Both the position numbers and the translations under genes were made by a program. Shown here one piece after another: positions 19,815 through 29,294 of a stretch of 64,000 nucleotides of DNA. Source of the stretch: Elusimicrobia bacterium GWA2_56_46 (GTDB taxonomy: Bacteria; Elusimicrobiota; Elusimicrobia; Elusimicrobiales; UBA9959); assembly GCA_001799575.1 (NCBI GenBank), contig MGTT01000010.1, positions 1 to 64,000 of the forward strand, given 5' to 3'. Every line of letters begins with the position of its first letter. Positions within the stretch are counted from its first letter, which is position 1. The notes beneath the pieces were generated by a model. That model was not told where the DNA came from. It saw only the letters and a list, made by a program, of their open reading frames with translations, and made no database searches.

Positions 19815-22766
19815 TCACGTCCGGGCTTCTTTGCCCTTTTTCGTTTTATTCCCCGGCTTTTTGCCGCTGAGAAGCCCGGCCATGATCTCCCCCACTTCCT
19901 GAATACGGTAGGGTTTAGGGAGGATAGTGTCGAAAGTGTGCTGGGCGCAATTGGCCATGACCGATTTGTTCGAATAGCCGCTGGAGAGCACCAGCTTTAC
20001 GTTCGGATCTATGGCCCTGAGCCGCTTCGCCGCTTCGTCTCCGCCCATGCCGCCCGGAATGGTGAGATCCATTATAACGGCGCCGAACGGCCGCTTCGCC
20101 GCCGCCGCCCTGGTGTAAGTGTCTATGGCCACCCGGCCGTCCACTGCCGTCTGCGTAGTGTAGCCCAGGCGCCGGAGCATAATTGTCAGGACATCCAGCA
20201 CAAATTTGTCGTCATCCATCACCAAGATCCGCCCCTTGCCGGTTTTCAGGGGTTTTTGCGTCTTGCGTTCATGCGCAATTCCGCGGCCTGCGGCCGGCAG
20301 GTAGATGCAGAAGATGGTGCCCTCGCCTTCCTTTGAGACGACGCCTATATGGCCGCCGTGGCGTTTGATTATGGCGTAGGCCATGGACAAACCCAGGCCG
20401 CGCCCGCTTTTTTTTGTGCTGAAATAGGGGTCGAAGATCTTCCCCGCGGCGTTCCGGGGTATGCCGGCGCCGGTGTCCGCGACGGTGATCCTGGCGTAGA
20501 CGCCCGGCTCAAGGCCCGGTGGGATCCGCTCCTGTATGGTGACGGGCGCCGTTTTTATGGTTATGGCGCCGCCGCGCGGCATGGCCTGGAGGGCGTTCAG
20601 CACCAGATTGTTGAAGACCTGCTTCAACTGGCCCTCGCTGCCTTTTACCGCCGGGGTGTCCGGTTTGAAATCGAAGACAAATTTTGTCCTGGCGCCGGAA
20701 CCAGCCAGCGCGGCCGCTTCCTTTATGACTCTGGGCAGATCCAGCACGTGCATGGCCGCCGTCTCGTTGCCTCTCGCGAAAGTCTGGAGCTGATGGGTAA
20801 GCTCCTGCGCCGCCCTCGACGCCTTGAGGGCGTTGGTGAGCAGCCGGAAAAGCTGGCTTCTGGGCGGAACGCTTTCAAGCGCCAGCGAGGTATTGCCCAG
20901 CACCGCGGTAAGCATATTGTTGAAATCATGGGCTATCCCGCCGGCCATTACTCCCAGCGACTCTATTTTCTGGACGTTCAGGAGCTCCGTCTCCATCTGT
21001 TTCCGTTCGGTTATGTCCCGGGCCATGGAAAATATGCCCATGACTTCCCCCGTTTTGCCGAAAAGCGGGCCCCTGGTCACCAGTAAAGTCTGTTTCTTCC
21101 CGCCTATGCCGGCCTCCTCTTCGAAAGTTTCAATTTTCCCGGTCGCAAGTATTCTCTTTTCCGTCTTGGAGATTTGCCGGATCTTTTCTTCCGGGAAAAG
21201 TTCCGCGTCGGTCTTGCCTACCACTTCTTCCGGTTTTTTATGCATTATGGCGGCCGCGCCCGTATTCAGCGTGGTATAGCGTCCGGAGATATCCTTGGCG
21301 GTGATGGCGTCAGGCGTGCTGTTCAGGATCGCGTTCAGGATGCACCGGTTTTTTGCGACCTCCTCTTCGGCTTTCCGGCCTTTAGACAGTTCCAGCACCG
21401 AATCCACCAGCATGGTCAGTTGGCGGGCGTCGGAGTCCGTGTACGGGCCGTCTTTACGGGTCAGTTCTATGACCGCGGTGTTTTGTTCGGGGGTGAAGAT
21501 GGGGACGGCCAGACATCCCGCGGCGTTTGCGTCTGAAGCGGATTTTGTCCGGGAAGAGGCCGCGGTGTTTCTAAGGACAGGTTTACCCAGGGCGATCGCT
21601 TCGCCCCAGATGCCGGTCTTTCTGGGAGCCGGCATAGGCGGACTGATTATCACGCGATCCTTGTTCTCCCGATCCCTTCCCCAGATCTCCAGGAAGAAAT
21701 TCTTTTTTTGGGCGTCGTAATAATGCAGATAGACTTTCCCGGCCCGGCTGGCGGTCAGCTTGAGCGACTCTTCGAGCAGGTAGTCCAATAGTTCCTTTAT
21801 GCCTTTCGCCTGGTGTTTGTAGATTTTCCAGAGACTTTCCAGACGTTCTTTGTCGTGGATCGCGGCTTGCGCCGACCTTTTGCGCCCGCTTACGTCCTTG
21901 GCCAGCGTCAGGATGGTCTGGGTTCCGTAATAATCGAAGATCCGGGAGGAAAGTTCCATGTCCAGGCGCGCGCCGTCCTTGCGCAGGCAGGCCGCTTCGA
22001 AGACAAACTCTCCCTCCGCTCTCGCCTCTTCCAGGCGGGCGGCTATCCCGGCCAGGGATTCAGGGTGCAGGATGCTTCTAATGTTTTTTCCCAGCAATTC
22101 GCTTTTGGAATATCCCAGCGTCTCGCAGGTTTTCCTGTTCACGTCCAGAAGAATACCGCGCATATCGCTCACGGCTATCGGTTCGCCCGCGTGCTCAAAA
22201 AGATCCCGGTACTGCTTCTCGCGCGCGCTGAGCATCTCCAGGCTTATGTTCCTGGCGATGGCGACAGCCGCCAGCCGGGAAAGGTCTTCGGCTTTCCTGA
22301 CGTCTTCGTCGGTGAATCCGCCCAGCTTATCGGTAAGCCCTATAAAGCCCAGTGAGCAGCTGTCCATGACCAGCGGGATGGTCATAAGATTGCGCCCGGC
22401 GGCCCCTCCCACGGAGCGTGCGCTCCCCCCCTCGCCGGATCCGGGAAGGTTGTTGCGGTAGAAAGGCTTTGAGAGGTTGTTAATATTTCTGTCCAGATCC
22501 GCAATGCAGGAAGGCAGGGAGGAGCGCATAGTGTAGTTATGGCTGGAGGGATCCCATACCGAAATTTCAGGCTTGCCGCCGGTCGGGTTGATGAGGACGG
22601 CGTAGCCGGCGCCCGCGCCGATGAGCCTGCCGGTCGTTTCGCAGAGAAGCTTGGCTAGAGATTTGAAAGATTCTTTTTCCAGGATGCTGCGCATTTCCCG
22701 GCCGGCGGTTTCCAGCGCCTGTTGAGAAATGCCGGCGGCTTTTCCGGCGGTTGAGATGTTATTCAT
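19815..22766 (-). CDS. Hybrid histidine kinase (GAF-PAS-GAF-PAS-HisKA-HATPase-REC)
   Basis: ~983 aa; PAS blocks, GGIAHDFNNMLTAVLGN, SGRGLGLSMAYAIIKRHGG, C-terminal receiver RILVMDDDKFVLDVL. Confidence 0.92.
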   Translation of the reverse strand: MNNISTAGKAAGISQQALETAGREMRSILEKESFKSLAKLLCETTGRLIGAGAGYAVLINPTGGKPEISVWDPSSHNYTMRSSLPSCIADLDRNINNLSKPFYRNNLPGSGEGGSARSVGGAAGRNLMTIPLVMDSCSLGFIGLTDKLGGFTDEDVRKAEDLSRLAAVAIARNISLEMLSAREKQYRDLFEHAGEPIAVSDMRGILLDVNRKTCETLGYSKSELLGKNIRSILHPESLAGIAARLEEARAEGEFVFEAACLRKDGARLDMELSSRIFDYYGTQTILTLAKDVSGRKRSAQAAIHDKERLESLWKIYKHQAKGIKELLDYLLEESLKLTASRAGKVYLHYYDAQKKNFFLEIWGRDRENKDRVIISPPMPAPRKTGIWGEAIALGKPVLRNTAASSRTKSASDANAAGCLAVPIFTPEQNTAVIELTRKDGPYTDSDARQLTMLVDSVLELSKGRKAEEEVAKNRCILNAILNSTPDAITAKDISGRYTTLNTGAAAIMHKKPEEVVGKTDAELFPEEKIRQISKTEKRILATGKIETFEEEAGIGGKKQTLLVTRGPLFGKTGEVMGIFSMARDITERKQMETELLNVQKIESLGVMAGGIAHDFNNMLTAVLGNTSLALESVPPRSQLFRLLTNALKASRAAQELTHQLQTFARGNETAAMHVLDLPRVIKEAAALAGSGARTKFVFDFKPDTPAVKGSEGQLKQVFNNLVLNALQAMPRGGAITIKTAPVTIQERIPPGLEPGVYARITVADTGAGIPRNAAGKIFDPYFSTKKSGRGLGLSMAYAIIKRHGGHIGVVSKEGEGTIFCIYLPAAGRGIAHERKTQKPLKTGKGRILVMDDDKFVLDVLTIMLRRLGYTTQTAVDGRVAIDTYTRAAAAKRPFGAVIMDLTIPGGMGGDEAAKRLRAIDPNVKLVLSSGYSNKSVMANCAQHTFDTILPKPYRIQEVGEIMAGLLSGKKPGNKTKKGKEART

Positions 22767-22891
22767 AGTACCCCCCAATAAAGATGAAAACCCGCCGGGA
22801 GGAACCGCGCGCGCTTAACCCTGATCAGGCCAGGCCGCCTCCCGTAACCAGCACCGCTTTCTTGTGAATATCTCCAGTGTTTTAGACAGCG

Positions 22892-23251
22892 TTACTGGGT
22901 TTTCAGTTTTAATAATTCCCGGTCCAACGCCATACAGAACTTTTTGCAATGGCGAACCCACGCAAAATTCCTCTTATCGTACCTGAACTGATGTGATCTG
23001 CCCTCCTCCGACAGGGTGATCAGCAAGGATAAATGTTCATCCACCACGGAACAATCTACGCCCTTATCCGTGCAGTAATCGATTATCTTTCTGGCGCATC
23101 CGGCGTTTTCACCCGGAGTACTCCCTCCCGGCATCCAGTCGGGGCTCCGCGCCAACAGCGCCGTCGTTGTCCTGTCGCAGCTTTCCGTAAGTTTTTTGCG
23201 GCCGGTATCCGCCTGAGTATTTTTATCGGTTAACATATCCGACGAAAGCAT
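22892..23251 (-). CDS. Hypothetical protein
   Basis: 119-aa ORF downstream of and codirectional with neighbours; no recognised domain. Confidence 0.45.
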   Translation of the reverse strand: MLSSDMLTDKNTQADTGRKKLTESCDRTTTALLARSPDWMPGGSTPGENAGCARKIIDYCTDKGVDCSVVDEHLSLLITLSEEGRSHQFRYDKRNFAWVRHCKKFCMALDRELLKLKTQ

Positions 23252-23478
23252 AAATATTCCTCCTTAAACCGTTCCACCGTGTTGATGTCCTGATGAATGG
23301 CGGTGCGACGACCCCGCCGGCCTTGTTGAACAAACAAGCGCCGGCGCGTACTGATGCGGGTCTCAGCAATTGTTGCGTTACGGTTGTGTTACTCAGCCCC
23401 TACCCCTAGGAGTTTTTATCTGAAAGTATTCTATTGCTTATTTTTTTTCAAGTCAAGCACAAATTCGCGGTTCAAAGC

Positions 23479-23502
23479 AAAAACCCGCAAAAGCGGGTTT
23501 TT
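23479..23502. terminator. Intrinsic terminator, potentially bidirectional
   Basis: AAAAACCCGC-aaaa-GCGGGTTTTT. Confidence 0.8.
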
Positions 23503-23664
23503 ATCAAAGCTTCGGGGTCGACTACGCTAGCCTGTATCGCTCCGCTGCTCTCCATGAGTGTGAACACGAAAGCGTAGTCGAGTCGTGTGTTACCGGAGAC
23601 TGCGCCAGTTTTCCGGAGGGCGGGGTCGACTACGCTGCTGTTAAGTTTTACTGGGGAGACAAGA

Positions 23665-23690
23665 CGAGTTTTTTGTGAGCAAAAAACTCG
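23665..23690 (-). terminator. Hairpin immediately 3' of tRNA-Ser
   Basis: CGAGTTTTTTG-tgag-CAAAAAACTCG (11-bp perfect stem) abutting the tRNA 3' end. Confidence 0.5.
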
Positions 23691-23778
23691 GAGAGGAAGG
23701 GATTCGAACCCTTGATACAGGTTTACCCTGTATGCCGGTTTAGCAAACCGGTGCCTTCAACCACTCGGCCACCTCTCC
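23690..23778 (-). tRNA. tRNA-Ser(GCT)
   Basis: Reverse complement GGAGAGGTGGCCGAGTGGTTGAAGGCACCGGTTTGCTAAACCGGC...GGGTTCGAATCCCTTCCTCTCC; anticodon loop TTGCTAA; long variable arm. Confidence 0.95.
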
Positions 23779-24051
23779 CTCTGATCCGCGCCCCTCCGCT
23801 TACGCTCCGGGGGCTAACCCGCCCTGGCCTCTAGAGGAACTTCGGCCAGGCGCTATACAAGGGGGGCTCTGCCCCCCATTTCATCGTCGCTTGCTCCCTG
23901 CGCTTCGCTTGGTCGCCGCGCTGAACCCCCCGGAGAGGAAATTCTCCTGAAAAATAAGGAAACTGTGTTTTTAAATATTCAACACTGTTCGCGCAATTAT
24001 CAGTATATAAAACTTTTGAGCGGGGACGCTCTTGGTTAATTAGTTTTATTC

Positions 24052-25008
24052 TCAGGAGAAAGTTTTTTTTATGCCTTCTTCCAGCGTGGTCCAGGCTTTC
24101 CAGCCGGTGTCGCGCTCCCATTTTGAAGAGGAGGCCGTCCAACTGCCGGCGGCGCCTTCCCTGGCTTTGTCCCGGTTGAGAACCGGTTCCGCGCCGGCCA
24201 GCCGGGAAACTCCTTCGTATACCAGTCCAAGGAACCACAGTAAATTTCCAGGCAGGTTAAGCATATACGGCATTCTGACTTTCATGGCGGCGGCAAGCAG
24301 CGCTATGAAGTCGCGCCAGACGTAAGTCCTGTTTTCGCAGACATAGTAGGTTTGGCTGTCAGTGGCCGGGTTTTCCAGGGCGGTGATGATCGCGGCGGTG
24401 AGGTCGTCCACATAGATAAAGCTGAACGCTCCCTCGCTTGAACCGGCGTTGACCATGAAGCCTTTCCTGACCCAGTTCGCTATCTGCGAGATCCCGAATT
24501 CGTTTTTGCCGTAAACTATGGGCGGCCTCAGAACCGTGCGGCGGATAGCGGCCGGAAGTTTTTTTATTTCCTGTTCCCCGCCCAGCTTGGAGGCCCCGTA
24601 ATTTGAGACCGGGGCATCGGTCATGAGCTCGTTCCGTGGGGCCGAAGCGGGGGCGGACGGCCCGCCGGCGGATAAGCTGGAGATATAAATAAATTTTTCC
24701 GGAGGCTTTGAAAGGGCGCAGGCCGCTTTAACGAGATTGGCCGTGCCGGTTATATTCGCTTTTTCAAAGCCGGCGCGCGTCCTTGAGAACAGCTTCGCCG
24801 CCAGGTGTATGATGAAATCCGAGCCTTCCGCCGCTTTCCGCAGCGAAAGTTCGTCGTCAAAGGAAACTATCGCGTATTCCGCGTTGTCCAGTTTTTTTGC
24901 CGGCATTTTGCGGGTGAAGATCCTTACTCTGTAACCCCGGGCCAGCAGCGCCCGGGCGAGCGCCCCGCCTATAAACCCGGTTCCGCCGGTTATCGCCGCT
25001 GTTTTCAT
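24052..25008 (-). CDS. NAD-dependent epimerase/dehydratase (extended SDR)
   Basis: AITGGTGFIGGALARAL, YGASKLGGEQ. Confidence 0.9.
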   Translation of the reverse strand: MKTAAITGGTGFIGGALARALLARGYRVRIFTRKMPAKKLDNAEYAIVSFDDELSLRKAAEGSDFIIHLAAKLFSRTRAGFEKANITGTANLVKAACALSKPPEKFIYISSLSAGGPSAPASAPRNELMTDAPVSNYGASKLGGEQEIKKLPAAIRRTVLRPPIVYGKNEFGISQIANWVRKGFMVNAGSSEGAFSFIYVDDLTAAIITALENPATDSQTYYVCENRTYVWRDFIALLAAAMKVRMPYMLNLPGNLLWFLGLVYEGVSRLAGAEPVLNRDKAREGAAGSWTASSSKWERDTGWKAWTTLEEGIKKTFS

Positions 25009-25652
25009 AAAGTTTTAAACTCCACGTGGACCGTAAGGTTGTCTTCGTAAAAATCGGCCGGCAGGGGCGGGAACGGAGCGGCGCTCTCAACGGAGGTCTC
25101 GGCGGCGTAGTCGAACAGCCGGTTGCCGGAGGAACGCTCGACGCTGACGCCCTGTACGGCCCCGTTGCGCTGGATCTCGAATTTGACCGTGCACTTGAAT
25201 ACGCCGCTGGACGGCATTTTCTTCGTCCAGGAGTCCCACAACGCCTCGCGCACCTGGGCGATATACCAGGGGTAGGGAAAATTAGCGAAGTCCGCCAGCA
25301 CCGGGGTTCCGTTTTCCCCCCCGGCTTTTTCCTCTTGCCGCTGTTCAAGGAAGCCGGCGGTTCCGTTCAGGACGCTGGGTTTGGGCAGCGGTTCCGCGCC
25401 CCGCTTTGAAAAGAGGTTCTCGTCCGCCGGCTCCCCCGCTTTTGTTTTAGGGGCTTTGGCGGTTTCCGCTTTCGCTCGTTCGGCGCCCGGCGCGGCACCG
25501 GCTTTTTCCATCGTTACGACGCGGGCCTGGCCTATAAAATCTATGTAGTAGGGAGTCTGCTTTTTCATCGTGAAAGAGTTGCGCGCCAGGAGGAAAAAAA
25601 GAGCCAGAAGCAGAAAGTGCGCCGAAGACGAATAAACGAGGTAAGACCGCAT
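25005..25652 (-). CDS. TonB-like protein with C-terminal TonB domain
   Basis: Single N-terminal TM, C-terminal CTVKFEIQRNGAVQGVSVERSSGNRLFDYAAETSVESAAPFPPLPADF; next to exbD/exbB. Confidence 0.85.
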   Translation of the reverse strand: MRSYLVYSSSAHFLLLALFFLLARNSFTMKKQTPYYIDFIGQARVVTMEKAGAAPGAERAKAETAKAPKTKAGEPADENLFSKRGAEPLPKPSVLNGTAGFLEQRQEEKAGGENGTPVLADFANFPYPWYIAQVREALWDSWTKKMPSSGVFKCTVKFEIQRNGAVQGVSVERSSGNRLFDYAAETSVESAAPFPPLPADFYEDNLTVHVEFKTL

Positions 25653-25665
25653 CTTGGGAGGCTCC

Positions 25666-26082
25666 TTATTTATCCAGGGGAGAGACGCCGATGCCCACCT
25701 TGCTGGCGCCAAGTTTTTTGGCGATGTCCAGCGCGGCCACCACCCGCTCTATGCTTACGGTTCTGTCCGCCTGCACAAGGACGGTCTTTTTATAAGATTT
25801 TGCGAGCCGCAAAGTGAGTTCCCGTTCCAGTCTGCCGAACTTGAGAGGCTTGCCTTCCACGGTCACGTCTCCGTTCTCGGCGAGCTGCACGGTGATCACG
25901 TTCTCGTCCGTCCCTTTGGAAGCTTCCGAGGCCTTGGGCAGGTTGACCTGGATCTGTGACTGGACCAGAAAAGGGGTGATAACCATGAAGATGATCAGCA
26001 GGATCAGCGATACGTCTATAAGCGGTATCATGTTGATATCGGCTATGACGCCTTTTTTTACGTTATGTATCCGCATAATCAA
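25666..26082 (-). CDS. ExbD/TolR biopolymer transport protein
   Basis: INMIPLIDVSLILLIIFMVITPF, VQADRTVSIERVVAALD. Confidence 0.93.
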   Translation of the reverse strand: MIMRIHNVKKGVIADINMIPLIDVSLILLIIFMVITPFLVQSQIQVNLPKASEASKGTDENVITVQLAENGDVTVEGKPLKFGRLERELTLRLAKSYKKTVLVQADRTVSIERVVAALDIAKKLGASKVGIGVSPLDK

Positions 26083-26084
26083 TC

Positions 26085-26714
26085 TTACAGTACGCCGGTG
26101 TATTCCCTGGAAGCGGTTTTGTCTATGAGCTGTTCCGTCATCCAGTTCATCTCGCTTGAAAAATCATTGGCTTTATGTACGAAGTAGTTGTAAGCGACGA
26201 TGGCCGGGATGGCCACGAAAAGGCCCGCCGCGGTGTTGACCAGGGCTTCCGCGATTCCCATGGCGACCACGGAAGGGCCGGCCCCCGCGTACAGCGAAAG
26301 ATCCCGGAACGCCCTGATGACGCCCACCACCGTGCCGAACAGTCCGATGAAAGGGCTGATGCTGCCTATAGTGGCTATGGCGGTCAGGCTTTTGTTAAGG
26401 TGGGAACCGTGCCATTCTATGGCCTTTTCGGCGAGTTCGCGCTTTTCAAGCGGGCTTCCATAGTGGGTAAGCACCTTGTGGATGATGTCGGCCGCCGGGC
26501 TTTTAAGCTTGGAGCAGAGTTCGGCTATCTGGCGGGTTTCCCCGCTTTTTATCATCAGATGCACCTTGTGCAGGAGATCGTCCATGCCTTTAAAGGTTCT
26601 GGCGTAAGCCGACCAGCGTTCCCAGATGAGGGCTATGGAATAGATGGACAGGGCCGCGAGGACGAAAAGGACGGGGCCGCCGGCCATGACCAGCTGTTTA
26701 AACGTGATATTCAT
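26085..26714 (-). CDS. MotA/TolQ/ExbB proton channel protein
   Basis: ATIGSISPFIGLFGTVVGVIRAF, GIAEALVNTAAGLFVAIPAIVAYNYF. Confidence 0.93.
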   Translation of the reverse strand: MNITFKQLVMAGGPVLFVLAALSIYSIALIWERWSAYARTFKGMDDLLHKVHLMIKSGETRQIAELCSKLKSPAADIIHKVLTHYGSPLEKRELAEKAIEWHGSHLNKSLTAIATIGSISPFIGLFGTVVGVIRAFRDLSLYAGAGPSVVAMGIAEALVNTAAGLFVAIPAIVAYNYFVHKANDFSSEMNWMTEQLIDKTASREYTGVL

Positions 26715-26796
26715 GATTTCTCCACGCAAAAAGAATAAATCAGCAGAGTTATTATAGCAATTTGGATGTGCGGCAATTTAGAGCCCTTGCCGCTCT

Positions 26797-27822
26797 CTAT
26801 GCTTTCTTGAAAGCGTATTTCAGGCGTGACTCCAGGTTCTCGAAATAACCGGAAAGGATCCTTACCTTGGAGTGGATGACGCTGTAGAGTTCTTCCTGCT
26901 CGCGGGATTTCAGTTCGTCCACGGATTCATATTCTTTTATTTTGTTCAGAGTTTCGGATAATTCGGCGTTAAGGCGGTCAAGCTCGGCTTGCTTCCATTT
27001 AACTTCTCCTTTCAGCCTGCCGATCTCTTCGCAGAACCGGGTAGTCTGTTCTTCATGCTCTTTTCTTTCATCCAGCATGATGCGCTGGAACTCCTCGGTT
27101 TTCCCCAGAACTCCCTGCATACTCTCGGTTACGGCCGTGACGGCCATTTCCTTTTCTTCCAGTTCCGAACGCAGCGCTTTTAGCTCGTTTTCCGTCTCAA
27201 GGCGTTCCCTGGCGTCTTTTTCCAGGAGGTTCCGCTTTGAATTTTCATAGGCGTCCACCATGTTCTGGATCTGGTTCCGGAGCCGCAGATTCTCCTCGCT
27301 TTTCTCGGAGAGCGTCTGGGTGGCTTCGAAAAGTTTTTCTCCCGCCTGTTTTTTCAGGGTCTTGTACAAGTGTTCCCAGGAGGGATGTTCCGCCTGGGCT
27401 GCATGGGCCGAGGAAACCCGCTTGAACTTTTCGGCCAGCGCCCTTATTTCAACGTCCTTTTTTTTCAGATCCTCTTCAAAACGCCGCTTCTCATGGGAAT
27501 ATTCCCGCTTCATGCTTTTCACTTCGCTTTCAAGCTGGGAGTTTTTCAGGATGGCTTTTTCCAGCAGCGCCCGGACGGCTCTGTCATCCGCCGCCTCCGG
27601 GGTCAGCGCCGGCCCGGGCCTGGCCGGGCCCTGAGGGGCGGCCTCAAGCAGCGTTTGAAAGGCGCTGTCGAGATAAGCTTCTTTCCACTGGCCCAGCGCC
27701 GCTTCGGGGCATACGAGAGTGTTCCTGCCGAAGCCGGGCAGCCGGGCGATGTCTTTGGGATAAAAAGGGCCTTTGATGCTCCTCTTGGTAAAAGCGAAAA
27801 AGCGTGAAACAGGTTCGGTCAT
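26797..27822 (-). CDS. Coiled-coil protein with GYF_2-like N-terminus
   Basis: N-terminal RSIKGPFYPKDIARLPGFGRNTLVCPEAALGQWKEA followed by ~250 aa of coiled coil. Confidence 0.7.
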   Translation of the reverse strand: MTEPVSRFFAFTKRSIKGPFYPKDIARLPGFGRNTLVCPEAALGQWKEAYLDSAFQTLLEAAPQGPARPGPALTPEAADDRAVRALLEKAILKNSQLESEVKSMKREYSHEKRRFEEDLKKKDVEIRALAEKFKRVSSAHAAQAEHPSWEHLYKTLKKQAGEKLFEATQTLSEKSEENLRLRNQIQNMVDAYENSKRNLLEKDARERLETENELKALRSELEEKEMAVTAVTESMQGVLGKTEEFQRIMLDERKEHEEQTTRFCEEIGRLKGEVKWKQAELDRLNAELSETLNKIKEYESVDELKSREQEELYSVIHSKVRILSGYFENLESRLKYAFKKA

Positions 27823-27867
27823 GTTTAAATGTTAGCAAAGAGGTGTTACAAAGAGATTGCGGAACTC

Positions 27868-28923
27868 TTAAAATTGTTTTTTAATACTGGCTCGGTTGAC
27901 CGGCCGGATCACGCCTTTTTCCGTGACTATGGCAGTTATCAGTTTCGCGGGAGTAACGTCAAAGCCGGGATGCCTGGCCCTGACCCCTTTCGGCGCCACA
28001 AGGCGGCCGTTTATGAAAGTGACTTCTTCGGAAGAGCGCTCCTCTATTTTTATCTCTTCCCCCGTCCTGAGCGAAGCGTCTATGGTGGGCGTGGGGGCAA
28101 TGACGTAAAAGGGTATTTTGTGGTATCCGGCCAGCACGGCCAGGGCGTAGGTGCCGATCTTGTTGGCCGTGTCGCCGTTGGCGGCGATCCTGTCCGCCCC
28201 CACGATAATGGCGTTGATGCCGGCCGTCTTCATGAGGTGGGCGGCCATATTGTCGGTGATGAGTTCGGAAGGCACTTTGCTCCGCTGGAGTTCCCAGATC
28301 GTTAGCCGTGCGCCCTGCAGATAGGGCCGGGTCTCGGAGGAATAGGCGTGTTTGATCCTGTCGCGCGCGTGGGCCTCGGTTATGACGCCGACCGCGGTGC
28401 CGATGCCCATCGTGGCCAGAGCGCCGGCGTTGCAGTGGGTGAGGACTATGGAATTTTTTTTGAGCAGATCCGCGCCGAGTGCGCCCATGCGGGCGCAGGC
28501 CAGCCGGTCTTCTTCGGTCACCTTCGCGGCCTCGCGCTCAAGAGCGCGGACGAGCAGCCTGTATTTTTTTGGAGAAAACTCTTTCTGCCCGGCGATGATG
28601 GCGGCGGCTTTTTCCTGCATACGGTCCGCGGCGTAGAACAGCGCTAAAGCGGTGGGCCTGGCCGCCTTGATGATCCGGGCGGCGTTTTTGATCAGGGTAA
28701 GGGTTTCTTTCCAGGAAGACGGGCGGCGCGTCCTGAGCTCCAGCGGGAAGCCCCAGGCGGCGGCGCAGCCTATGAGCGGAGCGCCGCGCAGAACCATATC
28801 TTTTATAGCTTTGGCCGTTTGGGCCGCGTTGCGAACCGTCAGATAGGCGACCCTGTGCGGCAAAAGGCGCTGATCCAGGACTTTTAATTTGCCTTTTTTG
28901 TAAATGAGACGGGGAGGTATCAT
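27868..28923 (-). CDS. mtnA: S-methyl-5-thioribose-1-phosphate isomerase
   Basis: LDQRLLPHRVAYLTVRNA, VLTHCNAGALATMGIGTAVGVI, ETRPYLQGARLTIWEL, IVGADRIAANGDTANKIGTYALA. Confidence 0.95.
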   Translation of the reverse strand: MIPPRLIYKKGKLKVLDQRLLPHRVAYLTVRNAAQTAKAIKDMVLRGAPLIGCAAAWGFPLELRTRRPSSWKETLTLIKNAARIIKAARPTALALFYAADRMQEKAAAIIAGQKEFSPKKYRLLVRALEREAAKVTEEDRLACARMGALGADLLKKNSIVLTHCNAGALATMGIGTAVGVITEAHARDRIKHAYSSETRPYLQGARLTIWELQRSKVPSELITDNMAAHLMKTAGINAIIVGADRIAANGDTANKIGTYALAVLAGYHKIPFYVIAPTPTIDASLRTGEEIKIEERSSEEVTFINGRLVAPKGVRARHPGFDVTPAKLITAIVTEKGVIRPVNRASIKKQF

Positions 28924-28924
28924 G

Positions 28925-28965
28925 CCAGTGGTCAGTGATCAGTGGTCAGTGGTCAGTGGTCAGTG
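28925..28965. repeat. Tandem GGTCAGT heptamer array
   Basis: CCAGTGGTCAGTGATCAGTGGTCAGTGGTCAGTGGTCAGTGA, followed by inverse-type CCACTGTACACTAACCACTG at 28993-29012. Confidence 0.85.
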
Positions 28966-29015
28966 AGGAGCCTTTCAGTTGCTGTTCACCGGCCACTGTA
29001 CACTAACCACTGCTG

Positions 29016-29279
29016 TTATGGGATCGAGTCCAGCAGATTCTTGAGTTCTTCCTCGGTTTTGCCGGTTATTTCAACGGTTTTTTCCCTGCCCTTGGCGCCC
29101 CGGATGATATTGACCATCTTTATGGAGACTTCAAAGAATTCCGAGAGGTAGTCGCGGAGCATGCTGTTTATCTGGAGATCCGCCGAGGAGGCGCAGATCC
29201 TGACGCGCAGGACGCTTCCTATCCTGGAGACGACTTCGTTGTCTTCGCAATTAGGTATCACTCTGACTTTAACGATCAT
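29016..29279 (-). CDS. DUF167 (YggU-like) family protein
   Basis: 87 aa; MIVKVRVIPNCEDNEV...IIRGAKGREKTVEITG. Confidence 0.8.
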   Translation of the reverse strand: MIVKVRVIPNCEDNEVVSRIGSVLRVRICASSADLQINSMLRDYLSEFFEVSIKMVNIIRGAKGREKTVEITGKTEEELKNLLDSIP

Positions 29280-29294
29280 TTGCCCTCCCGTAGA

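Noticed and set aside
23859-23876. GGGGGGCTCTGCCCCCC hairpin
   Set aside because: Strong stem but no T-tract and no second copy in the window; not enough to call a terminator or repeat family.
28925-28965. Possible CRISPR-like array
   Set aside because: Units are 7 bp and contiguous with no spacers; no cas genes nearby. It is a short tandem repeat.
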